Positions 1 to 6,475 are shown, counted from the first letter of the stretch. The stretch: DNA of 6,546 nucleotides from Dehalococcoidia bacterium (GCA_023228745.1 JALOAP010000176.1:1-6546), one strand, 5' to 3'. Program-made: numbers and translations. The notes: generated by a model not told the origin, from the sequence alone.

Positions 1-319
1 ATACATCGACAACCGAAGTATTATCATTGTCAACGCTTGCCGCCGTTCCCTGGGAAAGAAGCAGAATGTCGGTTAGGGTCAACTTATATCCGGTTGGAAC
101 GTAGAAAATGGGGCGGTTGGAAATATTGCCGTTAGCGTCTAAATTTTCAACTTCATAACTGATAATCCGAACTGGAGCGGCATTGAGTTGAGCGGCCGAT
201 TTTGACAGTGCTGTTCCGGCAATTTTCAAAGCACCATCGGAAAGAATGTCAATTTCTCCACCAATTACCCAGCGATCCCCGCCTTGCTCCTGATAGTTTT
301 TTACATTATATTCACTCAT
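1..319 (-). CDS. Head fibre/decoration-like virion protein, N-terminal 106 codons (cut by window edge)
   Basis: The reading frame opens at ATG 319 and runs off the left end, so the C-terminus is missing. The start follows an AAGGGGTGA ribosome site that overlaps the capsid gene's stop codon, leaving 12 bases between the two genes. The N-terminus NYQEQGGDRWVIGGEIDI (residues 8-25) resembles the opening of the phage head-fibre family (Phage_fiber_2 type), whose members often begin with a NYxEQGG...VIGG motif. Next comes TALSKSAAQLN (36-46), like the TALTASAAELN segment repeated in many phage structural proteins. Residues 50-106 look beta-rich, with RPIFYVPTGYKLTL (69-82) resembling the FVAP-type segment of surface or decoration proteins. 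Its place directly after the major capsid gene fits a protein on the outside of the head. The family call rests on remembered motifs; a generic decoration protein is the main alternative. Confidence 0.6.
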   Translation of the reverse strand, partial: MSEYNVKNYQEQGGDRWVIGGEIDILSDGALKIAGTALSKSAAQLNAAPVRIISYEVENLDANGNISNRPIFYVPTGYKLTLTDILLLSQGTAASVDNDNTSVVDV

Positions 320-331
320 GACGATCACCCC

Positions 332-1474
332 TTATGAAGTGGCGATCTTGAGCTTGCGGATCGCTTCAGCTAAAACTACCTGCCCACCAACTCGCTTGCG
401 GGCAGTAAATCGACACTTCCCGCTTGAGGCTTGAGTCAAGTTGTCTCGGGTAATGGAAATGGCAATTCGATCAATAATCTTATAACCCCGCTTAAAATCA
501 CCCAAAACAATCGGATAAGCATTAGCGGCTATGTCCGGCATATCAACACATTCGATATAGGGACGCTCGCAAATTGTTGGAGGAGTCCCTAACCCAATGT
601 TGGGTTGCCACAAATAATGGCCGTCTCCAGCTTTCAGTTTCCGAATGGCTTTCAAAGTCTGTCGATTTAACAGCCAAACCGCATTGTTGGCATAGGCAGA
701 TTTGAGATCGTAGAAAATATCCATCAAGCCATCGGCGGTTATTTCATCAGCATCGCCAGAAGCGGTATAATCGATATCTTCATTCGTCAGAATCCCTTGC
801 GGTTTGCCAATGGCATTCCCTGAAACAAAGGCGGTTCCTTCAGCTACTCCAAACTGCTCAGAACATTCATTGACAATTTCTTCTTCCATATTAAAAGCCG
901 AATCTTCAAGGTCGGCAAAGGAAATATCAACCACTGCAGACATCTCATGAACCGGCACGTTTTCCAAACCATAGGCCATTCCGGTGGTTTCGCTTCGGGT
1001 TCCGGTTTCAGCCACCCAGACGGCCGCTATGGAACCGGTCTTTTTGGGGAGCTCAACAAACCGTTGCGAGGTCTGTCGAATGGAGGCCACAGAGCGAATT
1101 GGAGAAAATTCGACAATGCCTTTGATGATTTCTCGAACGTATTCACCAGGTGCTAAATATCCACCCAAAGTATCGTCATAAGTCACTAAGGCTTTTTTCT
1201 CAGGTACAAGGACTTCGATTCCTTTTCTCAAGTATTGATCGAAAGCTTGTTTTCTTTCAACTTCAGGATCAACTTCCTTATTTTCTCCTTGCGCTGGACG
1301 GTTGAGTTTGGTTTCAAGCTCGTCCATTCGAGAGTTCATTTTTTCTAATTTTTCCACAGTGCTTGATAATGCCTCACCGTATTTTTTAATTTCGGCTTCA
1401 CGCTGGTCGTTGGTTTGTTTAAATTCCTCGAATAACCCTTTTAATTCCACCAGGGCGTTCTTTTCGTCTGCCAT
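332..1474 (-). CDS. HK97-fold major capsid protein with N-terminal delta (scaffold) domain
   Basis: This 380-residue protein would form the icosahedral shell. In ATG numbering, residues 1 to about 60 are a charged, heptad-rich coiled coil typical of the HK97 delta domain, which acts as internal scaffold and is removed by the prohead protease. Cleavage probably falls between about residue 85 and 105, before or near KKALVTYDDTLGGYLAP (93-109), the usual start of the mature chain. The rest matches the Phage_capsid family, including SPIRSVASIRQ in the N-arm region, AETGTRSETTG in the E-loop, VSGNAIGKPQGIL, AVWLLNRQTL and YPIVLGDFKRGYKIIDR. The predicted E-loop (about 148-178) has no lysine, so HK97-style covalent cross-linking looks unlikely. 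ATG 1474 is preferred to the in-frame GTG at 1483, because GAGGTG lies six bases before the ATG and overlaps the GTG itself. The protease gene upstream ends at 1480. Confidence 0.95.
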   Translation of the reverse strand: MADEKNALVELKGLFEEFKQTNDQREAEIKKYGEALSSTVEKLEKMNSRMDELETKLNRPAQGENKEVDPEVERKQAFDQYLRKGIEVLVPEKKALVTYDDTLGGYLAPGEYVREIIKGIVEFSPIRSVASIRQTSQRFVELPKKTGSIAAVWVAETGTRSETTGMAYGLENVPVHEMSAVVDISFADLEDSAFNMEEEIVNECSEQFGVAEGTAFVSGNAIGKPQGILTNEDIDYTASGDADEITADGLMDIFYDLKSAYANNAVWLLNRQTLKAIRKLKAGDGHYLWQPNIGLGTPPTICERPYIECVDMPDIAANAYPIVLGDFKRGYKIIDRIAISITRDNLTQASSGKCRFTARKRVGGQVVLAEAIRKLKIATS

Positions 1475-1479
1475 GTTTT

Positions 1480-2493
1480 TCACCTCGTAATGTAACTTTT
1501 CATGTCATGTAAAAGTGTTTGTAGTTCATCATCAAGCGAGGTTTCCGAGTCGCTTTTGGTATCGGCTGAGTCGTCAGATTGCTTTTCCTCATCAGAGTGG
1601 TCATCAACCGAGTCTTCTTGAGGTTCAGCTTTCTCAACGAGAGCCTGAAGAGCAGTAATTACATCTTTTATTTGTGATAAATTCACCGAGGAGAGAACTC
1701 TCCCCGATTTAAAATCAGTAGGTTTGATTGATTTAAAATTGGCACTGAGAAAATCGTTGGCCCATTGGTAATAAGCGGAAACATAATTATCAAGGTTTTT
1801 CTTGATGTTATAGAGCTTTTCATCAATGGATAATTCTGAACTTCCAATCGTTTTAGGATAAAATATTTCCCAAGTTGCTTGATTTAAAGCGTCATTCAGG
1901 TTATAAAGTCTTGAATATAATTCCTGTTGACGTTGCATTTCATTAAAGTTTTCATTAAAATCCGTTGATTTTTTTGTTAATTCATCGTGCTCGCCTAACG
2001 AATCTTGAACATCGGATGTTTCTGTAGAACCTTCTTTCAACCCTTCTTCTTTCACGTCTAAAACGTTTGCCAATGGTTGGGCCGGAAAGGTGACTACTGA
2101 ATACTCATAAAGTTTTATCTCTTTTAATAGCCTTTTCCCGTCCTTGTATTCTTTCTTTACCGGATCATAACCAATGCTCAACCCCTTTATGGCTCCCTGT
2201 TTTAATAAGGAATAGGCTTCTTTCCCTTTCTGAGTATCAAGGTTGAGTTGCCCTCGAACAAACAAACCGCTGGCATCTTCTTTGGCTTCTAACCCAACGC
2301 CAATTGGTTCATCGGATTTATGTTGCCACAAAATAGGAACTGATCCGCCTGAATGGTCGAGAGTACGCTTAAATGCCCCTCGTTCGATAATGTCATTTTG
2401 CAAGTCTTCAATTGCGAATATTCCAGCGTAACCGGTAAAAACTCCCTGATCGTCAAGGTCATTGAGCTTTAACCGGAAAGTTTTTCTTTCCAT
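1480..2493 (-). CDS. HK97-type prohead protease with long acidic C-terminal extension
   Basis: This 337-residue protein begins with a phage prohead protease domain (family S78), at about residues 1-155. Its likely catalytic triad is His58 (ILWQH), Ser106 (KGLSIGY) and Glu130 (YEYSVVTFPA), each in the family's usual context. It would be packaged inside the prohead to remove the capsid delta domain and to destroy itself. Length is the odd feature, because HK97 gp4-type proteases are nearer 200-225 residues. Here about 180 more residues follow: a helical region (about 165-292) and a tail of Asp, Glu, Ser and Lys (293-325) ending in a short helix. Such extensions occur in other phage proteases, and a scaffold-like role or capsid targeting is an inference. 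ATG 2493 sits seven bases after a perfect AGGAGG (2501-2506). The stop is TGA at 1480-1482. Confidence 0.93.
   Translation of the reverse strand: MERKTFRLKLNDLDDQGVFTGYAGIFAIEDLQNDIIERGAFKRTLDHSGGSVPILWQHKSDEPIGVGLEAKEDASGLFVRGQLNLDTQKGKEAYSLLKQGAIKGLSIGYDPVKKEYKDGKRLLKEIKLYEYSVVTFPAQPLANVLDVKEEGLKEGSTETSDVQDSLGEHDELTKKSTDFNENFNEMQRQQELYSRLYNLNDALNQATWEIFYPKTIGSSELSIDEKLYNIKKNLDNYVSAYYQWANDFLSANFKSIKPTDFKSGRVLSSVNLSQIKDVITALQALVEKAEPQEDSVDDHSDEEKQSDDSADTKSDSETSLDDELQTLLHDMKSYITR
1481..1486 (-). promoter_or_regulatory. Ribosome binding site that sets the capsid protein start at ATG 1474
   Basis: On the minus strand GAGGTG is followed by AAAAAC and then ATG (1474), an ideal spacing of six bases. 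The longer frame would start at GTG 1483-1481, but that codon is part of this site and has no purine-rich sequence ahead of it. The site lies in the last codons and the stop codon (1480-1482) of the protease gene, so capsid translation is probably coupled to protease translation. Confidence 0.65.
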
Positions 2494-2521
2494 TGCTGTG
2501 CCTCCTGGTGCGGATGTGGGG

Positions 2522-2555
2522 AAATAAAAAGCCCCAGGCCAAGAGGCTTGAGGCT
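2522..2555 (-). terminator. Intrinsic terminator-like hairpin before the protease gene
   Basis: On the minus strand AGCCTCAAGCC (2555-2545) and GGCCTGGGGCT (2540-2530) form an 11-pair stem with one G-U pair and one A-C mismatch, closed by a TCTT loop. TTTTTATTT follows immediately (2530-2522). The plus-strand reading has no T-run, so it should act only on the leftward transcript. It lies in the 98-base gap between the 38-residue membrane protein and the protease, 15 bases before the protease ribosome site. No promoter fits between hairpin and gene, so full termination would silence the capsid genes. Partial termination, antitermination or an RNA-stabilising role are possible. Confidence 0.65.
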
Positions 2556-2591
2556 CGTGATAGGAGAATCAAATAAATTTAAAGAATTAAT

Positions 2592-2708
2592 TCAAGGGTT
2601 AAGATCTTCTAATTCTTTTATTTTGGCAATAGCCAAACAATACGCCATGAAAATTATAGTTGCCAAGGTTCCAAAAAAATAACCTATAAAGAACCAAAGA
2701 ATACTCAT
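2592..2708 (-). CDS. Small single-span membrane protein, 38 residues, function unknown
   Basis: ATG 2708 opens a 38-residue frame ending at TGA 2592-2594. GGAGGAGTGA precedes the start, made from the last two codons and stop of the portal gene, so translation is probably coupled. The protein starts MSILWFFIGYFFGTLATIIF. Residues 3-28 form one hydrophobic helix with small-residue positions (Gly9, Gly13, Ala16), followed by a short polar tail KIKELEDLNP. The likely topology is one membrane span with a short charged cytoplasmic end. Miniature membrane proteins of this form are common in phage structural operons, but I recognise no specific family. The strong ribosome site, tight spacing and clear hydrophobic pattern support a real gene. 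A role in the host membrane, such as in lysis or exclusion, would be speculation. Confidence 0.7.
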   Translation of the reverse strand: MSILWFFIGYFFGTLATIIFMAYCLAIAKIKELEDLNP

Positions 2709-2712
2709 TTTT

Positions 2713-4707
2713 TCACTCCTCCAGAACTGCCACCCAAGTACACCGGCAATTTACGTGCTTCGGAATCACCCCTTGGGATTCTTGAATATCATATTTTCTC
2801 CCATGTTCTGAAAAACATTCTTCACAAGTTCTTTCATCCTTAGCGGCCCAAAATTGTAATTGTTTCACTCCGGCTTCCTGGTACAACTGCCGGTTACCTT
2901 CAGTAAACGCTGATATGGTTTCAGTTCTCGCAATGTTTTCCGCCCGATACCCCTTAGCATCTTCAAAGGTTTCTCTTACTCTCTTAGCCAGATCGTCAAC
3001 CCCTTCTCCAAGGTCAATTCCATCTTGCAGTGTACCCTTCAGCTTCTCAAGGGTGGTATCGTTAATTCCTTTAATCTTGTTTCCAAGCTCTTCTTTAATC
3101 CAATCATTAACCCTGGGGTTGTCGATATTCCAAGCAACTTCAATTCCTAATTCATTAATGGCGGCTTCAACCCCTCCTTTGATAATTTCTAAAAGCAAGG
3201 GTTTAGAGAGTTTCCGCAACTTTTTATTCCACTGCTCGATCTCGTATATATCCTCTTTCCTGATAGCGGCTTTTCTGTTCTCAATATTCTTTAAAACTTC
3301 TTTTTCTTGCTCGTCAAAGTAAGGTTTGAGGGCTTTCTTCCATTTCTTTTCCCATGGGTCCCAATAGTGTTTCCGCTTATATTCCCAGAGTTCAGCGAGT
3401 TTTTCTTCAGAGAAGATGGTTTTTTTTTGAGAGAAAGATTTTTCGGTTTCTTCTTCAATCGGTTCTTCAGTGGGTTCTTTTTCTGGTTCTTCTTCTGTTG
3501 GTTCCTCATTTATTGGAGTTAAGGAAAAAGGAATATAAAGCCTATCCGCTTCAGGAACTTTTAGGGTTTCAAACCCTAACATCTCTCGTGCTTCGTTCCT
3601 GGTAATAATCCCTCGGTCAACCGCTCCAAACATCCGGTTATAAAGTTTATCCTGGTCTTCTTGAAGTGCCTCGATACCGTCTTTGTCATAATCGAGGTAT
3701 AAGTTTTCTCCCCACAATGGAACCAGCCAGTTGTTGAAAGCGTCTTTTAAATAATCCATTAAGGGAAGAACGGTTTCTTGATAGAGAGCTTTTCTCGCTT
3801 CACCATAATTGGAATAAGTTTTTGAGGAATTGTCTCCAATAAGCTCGGGGGCTACGTTGTAAGCAATGGCCATTTCACGAGCCGAAAGCTTCGATCCTTC
3901 TAACCAACTCATATCAAGCGGCGATAATCCGGTTGGCTGAAATTTCAATCCAGCCTCGGCAACAAAAACATTGCCGGCATTATTAGAACCGCCGTAAAGC
4001 TCAATGGCCTGTTCCCGTAAGATTCTTCTGGTGTCTTCGCTCAAGGTCTGGTCGGTCGAAAGAATTCCCGAAGGTTGAGCCGAATTTTGCAACAAAGAAA
4101 CATTCCATTTCCGAGCTTCATTATTTTGGTCAATGCTTCGAGCAGAGGCTTCAAGCGGGCTCATGCCGTAAAAATCGTTTAAGGGATTAAAGAACTTAAT
4201 GTGGAGAATTAATTCGGGTTCAAGTAGTGTCGTGTTTCCGTTGACTGTATATTCGTATCGCAAAATGGGCTTATTCTGATCACCAGGAACAATTTTCATC
4301 CGGTCAGGCCGCAATACGTAAAGCTCTAATTTTTCGCTTGGTCGAGTAAGGGTTCGTTCAATATACGTATTCCCCGACAACAATAAATAGCTCACCATTG
4401 CTTCAAACCAGGAACCAAACCCTTCAAAGGGATTTGGCCGATTCCACACTTTCAGAAGAGGATGGTTAAGGTTTAATTCCTCTAATTTGTCTTTCTTTTG
4501 TTCGTATAATAACCAAGGAATACCGGCACAGGCTTGAGCGATTAGGCGAACGCAGGAATAGACATAAACATTATTTCCATAACCTTCTTTGGCAAAATTT
4601 TCATAATCTTTGGGCGTCCACACCGCCTGACCGGAATAAAATCGGACAACAGAGTTATAGGTTCGGGATTGCTTGTGGTGGAACAGTTGTTTCAGCCATT
4701 CAAACAT
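2713..4707 (-). CDS. Portal protein fused to a Mu gpF/SPP1 gp7-like minor head domain
   Basis: This 664-residue protein combines two jobs usually encoded by separate genes. Residues 1 to about 400 match the HK97-type portal family: VYVYSCVRLIAQACAGIPW, HPLLKVWNRPNPF, LLLSGNTYIE, FYGMSPLEASARS and the C-terminal RGIITRNEAREMLGF. The portal would form the dodecameric ring through which DNA enters and leaves. A Glu/Pro/Thr linker follows (400-423). Residues about 430-664 resemble the Phage_Mu_F family, with ARTET (593-597), FWAAKDERTCEEC (619-631) and a closing HVNCRC (651-656). Cys628, Cys631, His635, His651, Cys654 and Cys656 could bind a metal. Separate MuF-type proteins act in head morphogenesis and are packaged in small numbers. 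Fusion would fix them at the portal vertex. ATG 4707 directly abuts the terminase stop (TAAATG), with GGAGA (4717-4721) nine bases upstream. No frameshift or stop interrupts the junction. Confidence 0.93.
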   Translation of the reverse strand: MFEWLKQLFHHKQSRTYNSVVRFYSGQAVWTPKDYENFAKEGYGNNVYVYSCVRLIAQACAGIPWLLYEQKKDKLEELNLNHPLLKVWNRPNPFEGFGSWFEAMVSYLLLSGNTYIERTLTRPSEKLELYVLRPDRMKIVPGDQNKPILRYEYTVNGNTTLLEPELILHIKFFNPLNDFYGMSPLEASARSIDQNNEARKWNVSLLQNSAQPSGILSTDQTLSEDTRRILREQAIELYGGSNNAGNVFVAEAGLKFQPTGLSPLDMSWLEGSKLSAREMAIAYNVAPELIGDNSSKTYSNYGEARKALYQETVLPLMDYLKDAFNNWLVPLWGENLYLDYDKDGIEALQEDQDKLYNRMFGAVDRGIITRNEAREMLGFETLKVPEADRLYIPFSLTPINEEPTEEEPEKEPTEEPIEEETEKSFSQKKTIFSEEKLAELWEYKRKHYWDPWEKKWKKALKPYFDEQEKEVLKNIENRKAAIRKEDIYEIEQWNKKLRKLSKPLLLEIIKGGVEAAINELGIEVAWNIDNPRVNDWIKEELGNKIKGINDTTLEKLKGTLQDGIDLGEGVDDLAKRVRETFEDAKGYRAENIARTETISAFTEGNRQLYQEAGVKQLQFWAAKDERTCEECFSEHGRKYDIQESQGVIPKHVNCRCTWVAVLEE
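3439..3510 (-). repeat. Low-complexity Glu/Pro/Thr linker coded by imperfect short repeats
   Basis: This segment encodes portal-MuF residues 400-423, variations on EEPTEEEPEKEPTEEPIEEE, from degenerate GAAGAACC-type units (GGTTCTTC on the plus strand). The codons differ from unit to unit, so it is an old or diverged repeat rather than a clean tandem array. It separates the portal and MuF domains and probably forms a flexible, strongly acidic hinge. The biased composition also opens meaningless frames on both strands here. Confidence 0.6.
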
Positions 4708-5916
4708 TTATTTCAGTCTCCAGATGGTAGGGGTTAATTGAGTTTTCAGGTGAGTAAAAATTGCATACCTTATAGCATCCATGGCGTGGTCATTAAACTT
4801 CACTGGATCGTCTATGATATTTCCGTCCTTATCTTCTTTCCATTTATAACTTTGAATTTCTTTAATGACATTAATTGCATCCCGATGAATATGGAGCTTA
4901 TATCTTTTCACGTGGTCGATTCCATCGTGAACGTCCTTTTCAGCCGGCTTGACGTTAAACCCTTCTCGTTTGATTTCTTCAATGCGGTCTGGTTCTGCTG
5001 AGTCGGGATAAATAGGATTGCTCTTTTTCGGGAGAAGAACTTTCATCTTGCCGATGAGATCGGTATTAGTAAGGTGAGTTTCATACAGTAGTTCTCGGAT
5101 ATAAATTTCATTGTCATATAAAAGGAGTTCAATTAAGGCCGATGGGTTGTTAAACCCAAAATCCAGACCGTAAAAGGAATCTCCGTTCTCCGGCCAATAA
5201 TCAACCACACCCCAATTGGAATAAATAAGGTTCTTGAGGATTCCCCATTCGCCTTTGGTATAAATTTGATAATAGGTTTCGTCCTGGTTTTTAAGAGCGA
5301 TCAACTCGTCAATGTAATCTTGGGATAAATAGGGATTGTCTTTGTAGTTGCTGGCGAGAATCCCAATAATGCCAACCAACTTATCAATGACGATAGTCTT
5401 CAACCAGTGAAAGGAGTCGATCGGGTTGAAAGTAAAAAAGAGTTGGTTTAAGGTGTCGGTTTTTCGTCTGGCTCGTAAATTTAGCTGTTTATAATCATCA
5501 AAGGTGAGCTCGGTTGCTTCTTCTCCCCATACATAATTAAAATCAGCGCTTTTTATCTTTTCTGGGTCGTCAAGAGATTTAAAATAAACTTCATTAGAAT
5601 TGATCCAAATAACCAGATCGGTTTTGTTTTCTTCATACTTGATTTGATACTCGGATAACAATTCCTTAAACAGCTTATAAGCAGTAAGTTTTAAAGATGG
5701 CAGTGTTTTTCTGGTGATGAGAAAAGATTTGTTTTGCTCGGTAATGCACTTGACTATGAACCATTGTGCAAGAGAATAAGACTTTCCCGAACCGGCTCCG
5801 CCATAGAGCAGATTAATTCTTTTCTGGGTCTGGCTCAGAAACCTCCCGAATTTCCCGATGATCGGGATCTGGATGTCCGTCAACAAATTTGACTGTATAA
5901 GTGATTGGATTTTCAT
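4708..5916 (-). CDS. terL: Terminase large subunit (packaging ATPase and nuclease)
   Basis: This is the motor that pumps DNA into the prohead and cuts it to length. All expected motifs are present in 402 residues: Walker A GGAGSGKS (39-46), Walker B NYVWGEEA with catalytic Glu132 or Glu133, coupling motif FFTFNP (160-165), then the RNase H-like nuclease with Asp252 (YGLDFGFNNP), Asp305 (YPDSAEP) and DHAMDAIRYA (376-385, Asp376 or Asp380). It looks complete and active. The N-terminus, IPIIGKFGRFLSQTQKRINLLYGG, reads like normal family sequence, which supports ATG 5916 even though the first 104 bases overlap the small-subunit gene. AGGGAG lies three bases before that ATG, a short spacing. Nearby TTG codons have no ribosome site. 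The stop directly adjoins the portal start, as expected for terminase and portal partners. Confidence 0.97.
   Translation of the reverse strand: MKIQSLIQSNLLTDIQIPIIGKFGRFLSQTQKRINLLYGGAGSGKSYSLAQWFIVKCITEQNKSFLITRKTLPSLKLTAYKLFKELLSEYQIKYEENKTDLVIWINSNEVYFKSLDDPEKIKSADFNYVWGEEATELTFDDYKQLNLRARRKTDTLNQLFFTFNPIDSFHWLKTIVIDKLVGIIGILASNYKDNPYLSQDYIDELIALKNQDETYYQIYTKGEWGILKNLIYSNWGVVDYWPENGDSFYGLDFGFNNPSALIELLLYDNEIYIRELLYETHLTNTDLIGKMKVLLPKKSNPIYPDSAEPDRIEEIKREGFNVKPAEKDVHDGIDHVKRYKLHIHRDAINVIKEIQSYKWKEDKDGNIIDDPVKFNDHAMDAIRYAIFTHLKTQLTPTIWRLK
5051..5063. repeat. Inverted repeat CCGAT-GAG-ATCGG inside terL
   Basis: Perfect five-base arms flank a three-base centre. The minus strand codes for terminase residues around Asp286-Gly289. 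It is one of three inverted repeats in the terminase region with the same arms and the same plus-strand core CCGATGA (others at 5854-5866 and 6494-6507). The function is unknown, and the pattern may be coincidental coding sequence. Confidence 0.4.
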
Positions 5917-6244
5917 TGTCTCCCTGATGTTTCACGATGTCTTTCTTCCCCCACCGTTCGGGATAGCGGCGTTCTAAGAAGTCTTTGTAATTAGTGGGGC
6001 TTTCTTTGAGTTTTTCCCGCCATTCCTCGATTAATCTTTGTTCTGCTCGAGCTTCGGCAAGTCGAACCGCGTTTAAAAAGTCTAAATAGATTCCGCTTTT
6101 TCTCTTTTCGCCTTTTTTTATCCAACCATAATATGTAGCCTTACATATCCCGTGAGCTTGGCAAACGGTCTCTATATAATTTCCCGCTTCAATCGCTGGA
6201 ATCATTTTTTCTATCAGCTCGGGGGTTAATTTTAGCTTTGCCAT
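5813..6244 (-). CDS. terS: Terminase small subunit (DNA recognition)
   Basis: This 143-residue protein would bind the packaging start site on phage DNA and hand it to the large subunit. Residues about 22-45 (YIETVCQAHGICKATYYGWIKKG) form a helix-turn-helix of the kind found in phage small terminases. A long helix with coiled-coil character follows (about 53-82, NAVRLAEARAEQRLIEEWRE), probably for oligomerisation. The motif DFLERRYPERWG (88-99) is a recurring mark of the family. The last 34 residues, polar and rich in Asp, Glu and Pro, are coded in DNA that also encodes the start of the large subunit. ATG 6244 has only a weak GAAGAAG upstream, but starts two bases after the stop of the 59-residue gene (TAAAAATG), so reinitiation is likely. 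Its position before the large-subunit gene supports the call. Confidence 0.92.
   Translation of the reverse strand: MAKLKLTPELIEKMIPAIEAGNYIETVCQAHGICKATYYGWIKKGEKRKSGIYLDFLNAVRLAEARAEQRLIEEWREKLKESPTNYKDFLERRYPERWGKKDIVKHQGDNENPITYTVKFVDGHPDPDHREIREVSEPDPEKN
5854..5866. repeat. Palindrome in the terS/terL overlap, candidate protein-binding site
   Basis: TCCCGAT-G-ATCGGGA (5853-5867 with the outer T/A pair) has seven-base perfect arms around a single base. It lies where the small and large terminase genes overlap and codes for large-subunit residues Pro18-Gly21. Packaging sites lie inside small-terminase genes in phages such as P22 and SPP1, so a terminase-binding role is conceivable. That role is inference only. 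Confidence 0.4.
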
Positions 6245-6246
6245 TT

Positions 6247-6426
6247 TTATTCAACTTCTTCTATGGTTACCTTAAAGGCTTTTCCTCGTAATAGAGTTAA
6301 TTTAATAACCTCGGCTATCTCAGTTTCAGGAACATCAAGTTTAATTCGCATTCCGTTTTGAGAGCCTGAAATGTTAATTGCTGATTGGATATCGGGTAAG
6401 GACGATAAAAAACAAATTTTTTCCAT
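6247..6426 (-). CDS. Conserved-looking phage protein of unknown function, 59 residues
   Basis: ATG 6426 follows a strong AGGAGGAG ribosome site by four bases, and the frame ends at TAA 6247-6249, two bases before the small-terminase start. The protein begins MEKICFLSSLPDIQSAINIS and ends KVTIEEVE. Its centre, SGSQNGMRIKLDVPETEIAEVIKL, reads as a beta strand followed by an amphipathic helix, then a final strand ending in acidic residues, suggesting a small compact alpha/beta fold. It has no membrane segment, signal peptide or metal-binding cysteines. I have an impression of similar small proteins next to phage terminase genes, but I know no assigned function. The ribosome site, tight coupling and sensible amino-acid composition make it a real gene. 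Confidence 0.75.
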   Translation of the reverse strand: MEKICFLSSLPDIQSAINISGSQNGMRIKLDVPETEIAEVIKLTLLRGKAFKVTIEEVE

Positions 6427-6475
6427 TTAGCTCCTCCTGACAAACAAGCGAAATAAGATTAAATTTTTTGATACT

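Noticed and set aside
947..1490. Three plus-strand frames of 62-69 codons opposite the capsid gene
   Set aside because: They are antisense to the well-supported capsid protein, short, and without translation signals or family resemblance.
2560..2600. Possible promoter (TTGAAT followed by an AT-rich stretch) before the protease
   Set aside because: No acceptable -10 box lies at the right distance, and any transcript would run at once into the terminator-like hairpin.
2915..3322. Plus-strand open frame of 135 codons opposite the MuF domain
   Set aside because: It is antisense to a clearly conserved domain, is Ser/Leu/Pro-rich without a recognisable motif, and has no ribosome site or promoter that I can see.
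2713..3420. MuF domain as carrier of a C-terminal polymorphic toxin
   Set aside because: Some phage MuF proteins carry toxin domains, but this protein ends eight residues after the HVNCRC motif, leaving no room for one.
3291..3605. Lysine-rich minus-strand frame and phenylalanine-rich plus-strand frames around the linker
   Set aside because: They are by-products of the repetitive Glu/Pro/Thr codons of the portal-MuF linker; their compositions are extreme and they show no domain.
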